Shown here: positions 1 through 8,723 of the stretch, piece after piece | Position numbering within the stretch: the stretch's first letter is position 1 | Layout of the letters: each line of letters begins with the position of its first letter | Assembly: GCA_030653175.1 (NCBI GenBank) | Contig: JAURZV010000020.1 | Coordinates: 1-64,000 of the forward strand | DNA: 64,000 bases | Reading direction: 5' to 3' | Origin: Methylobacter sp. | Lineage (GTDB): Bacteria; Pseudomonadota; Gammaproteobacteria; Methylococcales; Methylomonadaceae | Program-made: the position numbers and the translations under genes | The notes under the pieces: generated by a model | The model's input: only the letters and a program-made list of their open reading frames with translations | Database searches by the model: none | What the model was told of the DNA's origin: nothing

Positions 1-984
1 CTGATCCTCAAGATCAACGACCCCGACAATGCAGCGGCCGCCGACCAGATCACCATTGAGAGCTGGTGGGATGGAGATGCGTACCGGATCGAGGCCTTCC
101 AGTTTGCGGACGGCACGAGCCTGAGTGCGGCGCAGCTCACCCAGATGGTTGGAACAGTGGGTGATGACAACCTAATCGGTACGGCCTATGGTGACACATT
201 GGCCGGTCTTGATGGCAATGATGTGTTAAATGGGAATGCAGGGAATGATATTCTGCAAGGTGGAAATGGCGACGACACCTTGAGCGATACTGTAGGCACC
301 AATCTATTGGATGGCGGCATGGGAGCCGATACATTCACCGGCGGAGTAGGTAACGAACTATTTGCAGGCGGAGCGGGCAACGACATTATCAATACCGGTG
401 ACGGAACGGATGTCATTGTGTTCAATCGAAACGACGGTCAAGACATCCTGAATGGCGGAGTTGGAACCGACAACACTTTGAGTTTGGGCGGCGGCATCCA
501 GTATTCCGACCTTGCCCTTTCCAAATCAGGTAACGACCTGATTCTGGAAGTGGGAAATGCCGATCAGGTCACCCTGAGTGGTTGGTACGATACCACTGCC
601 AATCACAAGAGCGTCCTCAATCTACAAGTCATAGCCGATACCATGGCAGGATTCGACCGCGCTTCAAACGATCCGCTGCTGAACAAATCGATCCAGAACT
701 ACGACTTCACCGCCATCGTCAACGCCTTCGACCAGGCGAACGGCGGCAGTGCCAACTTCATGCACTGGAGCGCCACCGACAGCCTGCTCACCGCACACCT
801 GTCTGCCGGCGACAGCGAAGCATTGGGCGGCGATCTGGCTAATCAGTACGGCAAGAATGGCAACTTTAGCGGCTTTAGCCAGACTGCGGCGCAAGACGTG
901 CTGAGCAATCCCTCCTTCGGCGGAAATCCGCAGGTCTTGCACGGCCTGTCCGGGTTGAGTGAAGGGATAGCGAGGCTGAGTTAA
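1..984 (+). CDS. RTX-family secreted protein, C-terminal part (5' end outside window)
   Basis: The frame is open from base 1, so this is the C-terminal 327 residues of a longer secreted protein. It starts inside a haemolysin-type Ca-binding-related segment (around the WWDGDAYRIEAFQF stretch), continues with Gly/Asp nonapeptide repeats of the GGxGxDxxx type at about residues 50-135 (LDGNDVL, GGNGDDTL, GGAGNDII), then a second related segment and a repeat-free tail of about 100 residues. RTX repeats bind calcium outside the cell and fold the protein after export; the secretion signal of this class lies in the uncleaved C-terminal tail. The adaptor gene starts 3 nt after the stop. The activity of the protein (toxin, adhesin, enzyme) cannot be judged without the N-terminus. 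Confidence 0.88.
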   Translation: MILKINDPDNAAAADQITIESWWDGDAYRIEAFQFADGTSLSAAQLTQMVGTVGDDNLIGTAYGDTLAGLDGNDVLNGNAGNDILQGGNGDDTLSDTVGTNLLDGGMGADTFTGGVGNELFAGGAGNDIINTGDGTDVIVFNRNDGQDILNGGVGTDNTLSLGGGIQYSDLALSKSGNDLILEVGNADQVTLSGWYDTTANHKSVLNLQVIADTMAGFDRASNDPLLNKSIQNYDFTAIVNAFDQANGGSANFMHWSATDSLLTAHLSAGDSEALGGDLANQYGKNGNFSGFSQTAAQDVLSNPSFGGNPQVLHGLSGLSEGIARLS

Positions 985-987
985 ACA

Positions 988-2325
988 ATGGCGGAGAAAT
1001 GGCGCGACAAACTACAAGCCGACGCCTACGACTTTGCCCCGGACATCCAGCGCTTGCAGCACCAGCCACCATCGCCCCTGCCGCGTGCAGTGTTATGGTG
1101 TCTGCTGGCGCTGTTGCTCAGCATGCTGCTGTGGTCTATCTTCGGCAGGCTGGATATTATCGCGGTAGCCCAAGGAAAGCTGGTGCCGCAAAGCTCGGTC
1201 AAGATTGTGCAGCCCGCCGATGCCGGCATCGTCAAGGAAATACTGGTCAGCGAAGGCGATGAAGTGTATGCCGGACAAGTGCTGGCACGCATGGATACGC
1301 TTTTCTCCGACGCCGATGGGCGGTCGCTGGAAAGCGAACTGCATCTTAAAAGCATGCAACTGAGACGCGCCGATGCGCAACTTGCGGGCGCTCCGCTCCA
1401 GCTAGGTAGCGATGATCCGCCGGAACTGTTTGCTCAAATCAGCGCCCAGTACGTTGCCCGCCAAAAAGCCTACGCCGACGCACTCGGCACCGCGCGCGCC
1501 CAGCACAGCAAAGCCCAGCAAGAGCTGCAAAGCGCGCTGGAAATAGAAACCAAGCTTAAACAGACTGTACCGATTTACAAAGAACATGACGAAGCGTTTC
1601 AGCGTCTGGTTAAAGACGGTTCGGTTTCCAAATTCATGGCCAACGAGAAATCCCGCGACCGTATCGAAAAGCAACAAGAGCTGCGCGCGCAAAACTACAC
1701 CGTCGAGAGCCTGCGTTCCACCATCCGGCAAACCGAACAGCAGATTGCCCAGATCACCTCCAATTATCGTCAGGAGTTGCAAAACGAACGGGTGCAGGCG
1801 GAAGGCGAGTATCGCAAACTGCAACAGGAAAACGAGAAGCAGGCGCACCACCACGAACTGCTGGAACTCAAAGCGCCGCAAGACGGCATCGTCAAAGACA
1901 TCGCCACCCATACTCCCGGCACCGTGGTTTCGCCCGGTACGGTAGTGATGACCGTTGTGCCAAAGAACGACCCGATAGAAGCGGAAGTGTGGATCACCCA
2001 TCTGGATGCAGGTTTTGTGCAACCCCAGCAACATGCACAAGTCAAACTGGCGGCTTATCCGTTCCAGAAATACGGCATGGTTAATGGCGAAGTCAGTCAG
2101 GTGAGCCCCGATGCGACTGAGCCGGATAAAGGCCAACGCAATGAGCCGGGTTACCGCGCCGTGATTCGACTGCCCAGTGCCTTCCTGGAAAACGCCGGAA
2201 AGCGCTACCGGCTCACGCCCGGCATGCAGGTGACGGCGGAAATCAACCTGGGCAACCGTAGCGTACTGGAGTATTTGCTTTCTCCGGTACAAAAAGCGGT
2301 GTTTGAAGCAGGGCATGAACGATGA
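988..2325 (+). CDS. HlyD-family type I secretion adaptor (membrane fusion protein)
   Basis: This 445-residue protein is the periplasmic adaptor that links an inner-membrane ABC exporter to a TolC-type outer membrane channel. It has a short cytoplasmic N-terminus, one membrane segment at about residues 31-52, a split lipoyl-like domain (first half around residues 68-95, second half around 295-320, LKAPQDGIVKDI), a long coiled-coil hairpin rich in Gln, Glu and Lys between them, and a C-terminal beta domain with the HlyD-family end VTAEINLGNRSVLEYLLSPV. Length is normal for the family. It starts 3 nt after the RTX gene stop. Its stop overlaps the ATGA at 2322, which I take to be the ancestral start of the exporter gene. 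Base composition looks more GC-rich than the rest of the window. Confidence 0.92.
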   Translation: MAEKWRDKLQADAYDFAPDIQRLQHQPPSPLPRAVLWCLLALLLSMLLWSIFGRLDIIAVAQGKLVPQSSVKIVQPADAGIVKEILVSEGDEVYAGQVLARMDTLFSDADGRSLESELHLKSMQLRRADAQLAGAPLQLGSDDPPELFAQISAQYVARQKAYADALGTARAQHSKAQQELQSALEIETKLKQTVPIYKEHDEAFQRLVKDGSVSKFMANEKSRDRIEKQQELRAQNYTVESLRSTIRQTEQQIAQITSNYRQELQNERVQAEGEYRKLQQENEKQAHHHELLELKAPQDGIVKDIATHTPGTVVSPGTVVMTVVPKNDPIEAEVWITHLDAGFVQPQQHAQVKLAAYPFQKYGMVNGEVSQVSPDATEPDKGQRNEPGYRAVIRLPSAFLENAGKRYRLTPGMQVTAEINLGNRSVLEYLLSPVQKAVFEAGHER

Positions 2326-2465
2326 GCCTGGAAAAAACAGCTAGCGGCGAAGCTTCCGTTGTTTCGTGTTGTTGTGCTGCATGGGTCACTGCCATTAAGT
2401 TAAGACACAATCATGATTGTGGGGGCGACTTCAGTCGCCCCCACATCAGCAGTTATTTTGTCTGA
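2322..2465 (+). pseudogene. Interrupted ancestral 5' end of the type I exporter gene
   Basis: An ATG at 2322 overlaps the hlyD stop as ATGA, the usual spacing for a coupled adaptor-exporter pair, and opens a frame shared with the main exporter ORF. After 21 codons (MSLEKTASGE...) it runs into the 101-bp inserted element at 2387-2487 and stops at TGA 2463-2465 inside it. I infer that the exporter once started here and lost its first codons to the insertion. The alternative is that 2322 was never used. Confidence 0.55.
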
Positions 2466-2487
2466 TCCGCTTAACTTAATGGCAGTG
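2387..2487. mobile_element. 101-bp MITE-like element with 18-bp terminal inverted repeats
   Basis: The left end CACTGCCATTAAGTTAAG (2387-2404) is the exact reverse complement of the right end (2470-2487). The element is flanked by an 11-bp direct repeat GCTGCATGGGT at 2376-2386 and 2488-2498, which looks like a target-site duplication. Inside are two palindromes, one around CAATCATGATTG and one around GGCGACTTCAGTCGCC. It has no ORF, so it would need a transposase supplied in trans. The mobiliser is unknown. Confidence 0.75.
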
Positions 2488-2492
2488 GCTGC

Positions 2493-4730
2493 ATGGGTAG
2501 GTGCGAATTTATTCGCACGTACAACCCATCATTTGCGAATAAATTCGCACCTACACCCAAGATGAAAGATGCACTGCATCGTATGGTGAACGGCAAGAAG
2601 CAGCTCTTGCCGATCACTACCGAAACTTTTATTTGGGCATTGCAATGTGCCTGTCAGGTGCATCGTGTGCCGTTTGATGCGGCAATGGTGTTGCGCCAGT
2701 TTTCTTCGCCCTATAATTCGGCACTCTTGCAACATGCCCTGCATGAACTGGGGCTTAAAGGCCGCTGGCGCAAGGTGAAGGAAGCGGACATGGAGTATTT
2801 GAACTTTCCGTGTTTTGCAGCTTTGAATCCGTTGAATCCATGTGAGCCTGACGCAACCCCTTGTAGGGCCGACTTCAGTCGGCCATGTGCGGATGAATCC
2901 GCACCTACAACCCACGGCCTCGCGCTACTGGTCAAAATAGATGAAGGTAAAGTGCTGTTCTTTGAACCGGGTAGCCAGGAACCGCAACATCTTCCTTTAA
3001 CTGAACTCACGATCCGTTGCGCCGGACATGTGTTGCAGTTTGCCGCACCTAAAGCAGGCCGAAAGGGCAAGGGTGTGGATGAAGAAGATGAAGACAAGGA
3101 ATTCGGCTTCCGCTGGTTCGTGCCGGAATTGCTCAAACACAAGAAGGTTTGGCGCGACGTGCTGCTGGCATCGTTGGCTTTGCAATTGGTCGGCTTGGCT
3201 ACGCCGCTGTTCACCCAGACCGTCATCGACAAGGTGATTGTCCATCACTCGATGAGTACGCTGGTGGTGATCGCTGTCGGCATGGCTATCTTCATGGTGT
3301 TCAATGCGGTGATGAGCTGGGTGCGGCAGTATCTGGTGACGCATACCGGTAACCGCATCGACTCGGTGTTGGGCGCGCAGGTATTCGCGCATCTGTTCAG
3401 GTTGCCGCTACGCTATTTCGAACATCGCTCCACCGGTACGCTGGTGGCGCGTCTGCACGGTATAGAAAGCATTCGCGAGTTCTTGAGCGGAGCTGCCGTC
3501 ACATTGATTCTGGATGTACCGTTCCTGGTATTTTATTTGGCGATTATGTTCTATTACAGCTGGTTGCTGTCGGTGGCTGCACTGTCCATGCTGCTGCTGA
3601 TCGTGCTGTTGAGCCTGGCCATTACCCCGTTGATGCGCGAGCGATTGAATCAACAGTTTTTGCTCGGTGCGCGCAATCAATCTTTCGTTACCGAATATTT
3701 GTCCGGCATGGAAACGGTCAAATCCCTGCAAATGGAACCGCAGGTGGTGTCGCGTTACGGCGAATATTTAGCCGGCTATCTGGAAGCCGGATTCAATGCG
3801 CGGCAATTGTCCAATAGCTACAACGTGGCAGCCAACACCTTGGAGCAGATGATGACGATGACCATCCTGTGTCTTGGCGCCTGGTTGGCGATGACCACTC
3901 AGGATTTCACCATTGGTATGCTGGTGGCCTTCCAGATGTTTGCCGGACGGCTTTCTCAGCCGGTGTTGCGTATGGTGGGATTATGGCAGCAATTCCAGCA
4001 GGCCAATATTGCGGTCAAGCGCTTGGGCGATGTGATGCATGCCCCCACCGAACCGTATTCGTTGAAGCCCGCAAGGGAAGGCGGCGGACACGGTAAGGTG
4101 GAGATTCGCAACTTGGGCTTTCGTTATGCCGAGAATCTCCCTTACCTGTACCGGAACTTTAATATGACCATTATGCCTGGACAATGTATTGCCCTGATGG
4201 GGCCGTCCGGTTCCGGTAAGAGTACGCTCGCTAAACTGATGCTGGGCTTCTATCTGCCCAGCGAGGGCAGCATTCATATTGACGACCACGACATCCGGCA
4301 TTTTTCTGCCAATGAATTGCGTCATCACTTTGGCGTGGTGCCGCAGGAAACTGTCCTGTTCTCCGGCACCCTCTATGAAAACCTGATTTTCTCCAATCCG
4401 CACAGCACCTTCGAACAAGTGGTGAAAGCCTGCAAATTGGCGGAAATTCACGTGGCCATTGAGAAGCTGCCGGAAGGCTACCAGACCGTTATCGGGGAGC
4501 GCGGGGTAGGGCTGTCGGGCGGGCAGAAACAACGGCTGGCGATTGCCCGCGCTTTGCTCAAGCAGCCTAAGATTTTGTTGTTCGACGAAGCGACCAGCAG
4601 CCTGGATAGCGCCACCGCAGAACACTTTGCAGCCACCGTCAATCAACTGAAAGGCAAAGTCACCATGCTGTTCATTACCCATCAATTACCTGACAGTCTG
4701 AAGGTGGATGAAGTGGTGCGGTTAGCTTAA
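2493..4730 (+). CDS. HlyB-type type I secretion ABC exporter with degenerate C39-like domain
   Basis: This fused ABC exporter drives RTX protein secretion through the inner membrane. Residues about 25-180 form a C39-like domain in which the catalytic Cys region is absent, as in HlyB-type exporters that bind but do not cleave substrate. Next come about six membrane helices (about 215-500) and an ATPase domain with Walker A GPSGSGKST (about 570-578), signature LSGGQ (about 674) and Walker B ILLFDEATSSLD (about 693-704). The protein ends soon after the switch His (ITHQL), shorter than most relatives. The start is uncertain: ATG 2493 lies in the target duplication of the inserted element, ATG 2562 and ATG 2592 are alternatives, and none has a good ribosome site. 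A palindromic repeat encodes about residues 124-139. Confidence 0.88.
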   Translation: MGRCEFIRTYNPSFANKFAPTPKMKDALHRMVNGKKQLLPITTETFIWALQCACQVHRVPFDAAMVLRQFSSPYNSALLQHALHELGLKGRWRKVKEADMEYLNFPCFAALNPLNPCEPDATPCRADFSRPCADESAPTTHGLALLVKIDEGKVLFFEPGSQEPQHLPLTELTIRCAGHVLQFAAPKAGRKGKGVDEEDEDKEFGFRWFVPELLKHKKVWRDVLLASLALQLVGLATPLFTQTVIDKVIVHHSMSTLVVIAVGMAIFMVFNAVMSWVRQYLVTHTGNRIDSVLGAQVFAHLFRLPLRYFEHRSTGTLVARLHGIESIREFLSGAAVTLILDVPFLVFYLAIMFYYSWLLSVAALSMLLLIVLLSLAITPLMRERLNQQFLLGARNQSFVTEYLSGMETVKSLQMEPQVVSRYGEYLAGYLEAGFNARQLSNSYNVAANTLEQMMTMTILCLGAWLAMTTQDFTIGMLVAFQMFAGRLSQPVLRMVGLWQQFQQANIAVKRLGDVMHAPTEPYSLKPAREGGGHGKVEIRNLGFRYAENLPYLYRNFNMTIMPGQCIALMGPSGSGKSTLAKLMLGFYLPSEGSIHIDDHDIRHFSANELRHHFGVVPQETVLFSGTLYENLIFSNPHSTFEQVVKACKLAEIHVAIEKLPEGYQTVIGERGVGLSGGQKQRLAIARALLKQPKILLFDEATSSLDSATAEHFAATVNQLKGKVTMLFITHQLPDSLKVDEVVRLA
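2497..2554. repeat. Dispersed palindromic repeat (GCGAATAAATTCGC type)
   Basis: Two 21-bp arms (2497-2517 and 2534-2554) are perfect inverted copies, each with its own inner palindrome (GCGAATTTATTCGC), separated by 16 bp. It directly abuts the right target duplication of the 101-bp element. Related copies lie at 23828-23900 and 44773-44823. If 2493 is the real start, it is translated into the exporter N-terminus. Confidence 0.85.
2861..2910. repeat. Palindromic repeat inserted in frame inside the exporter gene
   Basis: A two-hairpin palindrome with outer ends TTGTAGG/CCTACAA and inner palindromes GCCGACTTCAGTCGGC and GTGCGGATGAATCCGCAC. It is read in frame as about 16 residues (CRADFSRPCADESAPT) between two strands of the C39-like domain. 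It belongs to the family that is intergenic at 14145-14174 and 2497-2554. Confidence 0.85.
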
Positions 4731-5106
4731 GTATGACTGACAATAGCAAAGAGACTTTCACCACGAAGACACGAAGAACACGAAGGTTTAAAGAATCAAA
4801 TACTTTCTGATGATATATAGCCTTCAGCCAAGTTACAGCATTTTAAAATTCAGTTAATGACTAAAATTGCGAGTGTCGGGAGTGCAAGCTTTGCTTGCCA
4901 GAGCAGGCGAAGCCTGCACTCCAGCGATAATGTTATTAACTAATCAACGTTGAAACCGCTGTATATGTCTTTCAGGTAGCCGATATGCCCAAACTGGGTT
5001 TTGATTGCGGTTATCAGGAATCGCTCAATAACTTCGTGTTCTTCGTGTCTTCGTGGTGTTTTTATGTGGCTTTCGTGACATCAGTAACTAATAAAAATAA
5101 TCAAAT
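4731..5106. repeat. Exporter-tolC gap: composite inverted-repeat unit
   Basis: This 376-bp gap has no convincing ORF. A 27-bp sequence of the CACGAAGACACGAAG family at 4759-4785 recurs as an exact inverted copy at 5032-5058. Between them, at 4879-4922, is a separate palindrome made of two hairpins (GGAGTGCAAGC...GCCTGCACTCC). The arrangement looks like a palindromic pair that has received further DNA. It would form a strong structure in a transcript reading into the downstream tolC-type gene. Confidence 0.8.
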
Positions 5107-6603
5107 ATGATGAATAAAGCGTTGCGCTGTTTTGTTTATGTAGTGTTGGTCGGTATTTCCACTCCGGTGTTTTCAGCCGACAGTCAACTGCCTAAAGCGG
5201 AGACTGGTGAAGAGGCATCTTGTCAATCAGGGGCGACATTTAAGCCGCTTTCCCTGGCAGAAGCTGTTGTCGTTGCGATGTCTGAACATCCTCAGGTTTT
5301 GATAGCCCAGCTGGAGCTAAAAAAAGCCAATACGCAGGTGTTGTCGGCAGTGACGCCGTTTTTGCCTTCGGCAAGTGTTTCTATGCAAGGGGAGCGGTTT
5401 GTCACCCAAAATCCGGCGGCCCAATCCACCTCGGTAGGCTCATCCGTTGTGGGCGGACAGCAAAGCCAGTACTCCAGTTACGCCTCGTTGAATGCCAATT
5501 GGAATCTCTTCAACGGCGGTAAGGATTTGGCTGGATACCGCAGTGCGAAAGCGGGTGTTCAGGCTAGCGAAAACGATCTCGTCAGGCAGACTAATGAAAC
5601 GTTAAGCACAGTATTGATTGTCTACAACGATTTATTCAAAGCGCAGCTGGCGCTTTTGCATCAGGCCGAGACGACAAAATTATTGCGCGGAGTGTTGCAG
5701 CGTACCGAAAAGAGGTATGAGGAAGGTGTCGATAATCAAATCGCATTAAGCCAGGAGAGAGTAACGTTTGCCAAAAACGAACAGGGCATGTTTCAGGTTT
5801 GTCAGGCCTTGTTTGATAAGTCTGCTGTATTGGCAAGGTCGCTGGGGTTGCGCCTCCCCGCCGGACATGTTTTTCGGCTTGATGCCCCAATTCCTGATGT
5901 GGAACAGATGAACCTGGAAGATGACGATCTTGAGGCGGTTGTTCAGGACGATCCGGGCGTGAAAGCCGCAAAAGAACGGGCGGCGATGGCACAGCATAAG
6001 CTTGACCAAACACATGCAAGTTTTTATCCCACTGTTGCAATGACCGGGCGGTATGATTGGCTGGGGCAGGCTCCGGATAGCGTCGATGCGGCTGTCAGTT
6101 CGACTTCGCCGAATAGTTATCGGTTCGGAGTCGTGCTTTCGCAACCCTTGGGGCCTTTTACCTCGGAATATGCGGCAGTCGAAACAGCGCATGCCGAGGT
6201 ACTGAAAGCCGATGCGCTCTATCGACAAGCGCTGATCGATGCCGAGACCAAGCTTCGAACTGTGTTGAATGCCAAAACCCAAACAGAGCTTTCCGCAAAA
6301 TCCAGCCAGTTACAGACCGCCCAAACACGCTTAACTTTTCAGCAAACGAGCCAGTTATTTAAAGATGGCTATGCGGATCTTGATGCCGTGTCTCATGCGC
6401 AAATCAGTCTGTCCAAGGAGCAAGAGGCCACTGATGAATTGTTATCGGATGCAAAGCTCGCCGCGTGGAATGCGTATCTCGTTTTGCGTCCCAATGAATT
6501 CGCTGCGCTGTTGCTTGGGATAAATCATGCCGAGCAGGTGCTCACGGATATAGGAAAGCAGCCGGAATTGTTATCGGCGCATCCTGGCTATCTGTTAAGG
6601 TAG
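5107..6603 (+). CDS. TolC-family outer membrane channel protein
   Basis: This 498-residue protein starts with a signal peptide (hydrophobic residues about 8-22, likely cleavage after VFSA) and continues as an all-helical outer membrane efflux protein with two OEP repeats (about 50-250 and 275-480). The LSLAEAVVVAMSEHPQV opening and heptad-rich helices around residues 300-440 fit the TolC channel fold. It is the expected outer membrane partner of the adaptor and exporter genes upstream, completing the type I system. It is separated from them by 376 bp of repeats and could have its own promoter. ATG 5107 is followed at once by a second ATG at 5110; no clear ribosome site distinguishes them. Confidence 0.88.
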   Translation: MMNKALRCFVYVVLVGISTPVFSADSQLPKAETGEEASCQSGATFKPLSLAEAVVVAMSEHPQVLIAQLELKKANTQVLSAVTPFLPSASVSMQGERFVTQNPAAQSTSVGSSVVGGQQSQYSSYASLNANWNLFNGGKDLAGYRSAKAGVQASENDLVRQTNETLSTVLIVYNDLFKAQLALLHQAETTKLLRGVLQRTEKRYEEGVDNQIALSQERVTFAKNEQGMFQVCQALFDKSAVLARSLGLRLPAGHVFRLDAPIPDVEQMNLEDDDLEAVVQDDPGVKAAKERAAMAQHKLDQTHASFYPTVAMTGRYDWLGQAPDSVDAAVSSTSPNSYRFGVVLSQPLGPFTSEYAAVETAHAEVLKADALYRQALIDAETKLRTVLNAKTQTELSAKSSQLQTAQTRLTFQQTSQLFKDGYADLDAVSHAQISLSKEQEATDELLSDAKLAAWNAYLVLRPNEFAALLLGINHAEQVLTDIGKQPELLSAHPGYLLR

Positions 6604-6801
6604 CGTGTGTCGAATTGGACTCGATATTTATAATACTCTGAAGTGACTACTGAATCCTGCTAAACCATTATTATCGCGGTGGTCTGCCGCAGATTGATGT
6701 GATCGGCTATAATCCTCGTCGTGACGGGGATGTATTGGTGGCGCTATTACTAAGTATTTCGACATCAGAGCAAGTAATCATTGAATAGTTTGGAGAGTGT
6801 T

Positions 6802-7386
6802 ATGAGAAAAATATCAGTACTAATCGCGTTATTGTTGACTGCCTGTGTCACCATCAATATTTATTTCCCCGCTGCCGCCGCTGAAAAAGCCGCAGATGAA
6901 ATCATCAAAGACATTCAAAATGTCACGCCGCAAAAAACGGAACCCAAGCCTAAGGCAAGCTTGCCGGATTGGCAGGTGAGCGTTTATCAGCTGATTGATG
7001 CGGCTATCAATGTGGTGGTGTCGCCGGCACAGGCCGAGGCTGACTTGGCAATCGACAGCGCTGAAATCAGGCAGCTGCGCGCCGCTATGGAAGCCCGCTT
7101 TGCCAGTCTGCAACCTTTGTATGCGGCGGGTTTTATCGGCATTCAGGCGGACGGTTTGCTGGCGGTCAGGGATGTTGAAAGCGTACCGCTTAAAGACAGG
7201 AATCAGATCAATAAACTGGTCGCCGCAGAAAATGCCGATCGGCAAAGTCTTTATCAGGCGATTGCCAATGCCAACGGTCATCCCGAATGGGCTGAACAAA
7301 TTAAATCAACTTTTGCCGGTCGTTGGGTGAGCAATGCTCAACCGGGCTGGTGGTATCAATCCTCAGGAAGCTGGAAACAAAAGTAA
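6802..7386 (+). CDS. DUF1318 (YdbL-like) lipoprotein
   Basis: The ATG at 6802 is preceded by GGAG at 6-7 nt; a TTG at 6781 in the same frame is less likely. The 194-residue product has a lipoprotein signal with lipobox LLTAC (Cys at residue 15), followed by the family signature VTINIYFPAAAAEKAADEII. Its C-terminal half (QINKLVAAENADRQSLYQAIA...GRWVS) resembles E. coli YdbL. The function of the family is unknown; in other bacteria it often accompanies intermembrane-phospholipid AsmA-like genes, which are absent here. The final residues (GWWYQSSGSWKQK) are a Trp-rich tail. The rlmD start follows 2 nt after the stop, so the two may be co-transcribed. Confidence 0.8.
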   Translation: MRKISVLIALLLTACVTINIYFPAAAAEKAADEIIKDIQNVTPQKTEPKPKASLPDWQVSVYQLIDAAINVVVSPAQAEADLAIDSAEIRQLRAAMEARFASLQPLYAAGFIGIQADGLLAVRDVESVPLKDRNQINKLVAAENADRQSLYQAIANANGHPEWAEQIKSTFAGRWVSNAQPGWWYQSSGSWKQK

Positions 7387-7388
7387 AC

Positions 7389-8723
7389 ATGGCAAATAGA
7401 AGAAGAGTCAAAAAGCAATTACCGGAAACGCCGGTTAACGTCACTATAGAATCGTTGGCCCATGACGGGCGCGGAGTGGCGCATGTCGACGGCAAAGTGA
7501 TATTTATCGATGAGGCGTTGCCGGGCGAAGAAGTGGAGTTTATTTATACGGAAAGCCGCAAGGATTATGCGGAAGGCAAAGTCGTAAAGCTGTTAAGTCG
7601 CGCCGCCGACCGGGTTGATGCGTTGTGCACACATTACGGCGTGTGCGGCGGTTGCAGTTTCCAGCATGTCGAATCGGCTGCGCAAATCAGAATCAAGCAG
7701 GAATTGCTGGTCGATCAGTTCAAGCGCATCGGCAAGACTGAAATACCCGAGCTTTGGCAGCCGCTGGTAGGCCCGCATTGGGGTTATCGCAGCAAAGCGC
7801 GGATGGGCGTTAAGTATGTCGAGAAAAAAAACCGGGTGCTGGTGGGTTTCAGGGAAAGACGGCATCCGTATCTGGCTGAAATTGAAAGCTGCATCGTGAT
7901 GCATCCTATCGTCGGCACTAAGCTAATGGCTTTGTCGGAAATGATCGGCGGTTTGACTATCAAAGACAAAATTCCGCAGATCGAAGTGGCTATCGGCGAT
8001 GAACAATGCGTTCTGGCGTTTCGTGTGCTGGAGCCGCCGACCGATGCCGATAAGGAACGGATGCGCGAGTTTGCTCATCAGCATGACATATCGCTGTGCC
8101 TGCAATCCAAAGGACCTGACACCATCGTGCCTCTGGATGGCGAACCGGAACTGATACCGACTTATGCGCTGCCGGATCAGGGCTTGGAGTTTAAATTCAA
8201 ACCGGCCATGTTTACTCAGGTTAATTATGAAATTAACAAGCAAATGATCAACCGGGTGCTGGAGGCATTAGCGTTGAATGAAAACGACTCGGTGCTGGAT
8301 TTATTTTGCGGCCTGGGCAACTTTACTTTGCCGATGGCAAAATTTGCAGGTCATGTAGTCGGCGTTGAAGGCGACCAACCCTTGGTTAATCACGCCAAAG
8401 AAAATGCCCGTCATAACGGCATAGAAAATGTTGAATTTTATGCGGCCGATTTAAGCAAGGATATTAGCGATCAACCCTGGGCCAACCGGAAATACAATAA
8501 AATCATGCTCGATCCGTCCAGGGCCGGTGCTTCCGATGTTTTGCATCATTTTAAAAAATGGCAGCCCGAGCAGATTGTTTATGTGTCCTGTAATCCGTCA
8601 ACTCTCGCCCGTGATGCAGGCATCCTGGTTAATGAACTGGGCTATAAACTGGTTAAAGCAGGGGTGATGGATATGTTTCCGCAGACCGGGCATGTCGAGT
8701 CGATGGCTTTATTTGAGAAATAG
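7389..8723 (+). CDS. rlmD: 23S rRNA (uracil-C5)-methyltransferase RlmD
   Basis: Transfers a methyl group from S-adenosylmethionine to C5 of U1939 in 23S rRNA (E. coli numbering). The 444-residue protein has an N-terminal TRAM domain (about 12-68), four Cys for a 4Fe-4S cluster (C80, C86, C89 and C168), an SAM site VLDLFCGLGNF and the catalytic Cys401 in VSCNPSTLARD. I chose ATG 7389 because MANRRRVKK matches the usual N-terminus; an in-frame start at 7323 would add 22 residues read from inside the preceding gene. Length and motifs favour RlmD over the related TrmA and RlmC. Confidence 0.93.
   Translation: MANRRRVKKQLPETPVNVTIESLAHDGRGVAHVDGKVIFIDEALPGEEVEFIYTESRKDYAEGKVVKLLSRAADRVDALCTHYGVCGGCSFQHVESAAQIRIKQELLVDQFKRIGKTEIPELWQPLVGPHWGYRSKARMGVKYVEKKNRVLVGFRERRHPYLAEIESCIVMHPIVGTKLMALSEMIGGLTIKDKIPQIEVAIGDEQCVLAFRVLEPPTDADKERMREFAHQHDISLCLQSKGPDTIVPLDGEPELIPTYALPDQGLEFKFKPAMFTQVNYEINKQMINRVLEALALNENDSVLDLFCGLGNFTLPMAKFAGHVVGVEGDQPLVNHAKENARHNGIENVEFYAADLSKDISDQPWANRKYNKIMLDPSRAGASDVLHHFKKWQPEQIVYVSCNPSTLARDAGILVNELGYKLVKAGVMDMFPQTGHVESMALFEK

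Noticed and set aside
1402-2316. 304-codon minus-strand frame opposite hlyD
   Set aside because: It is a shadow of the adaptor gene; no motif, and its own composition follows the plus-strand codons.
3981-4685. 234-codon minus-strand frame opposite the exporter ATPase
   Set aside because: The plus-strand frame holds Walker A, signature and Walker B motifs, so this is antisense noise.
4731-5106. CRISPR-like array suggested by recurring CACGAAG units
   Set aside because: The units are an inverted pair, not direct repeats with regular spacers, and no cas gene is near.
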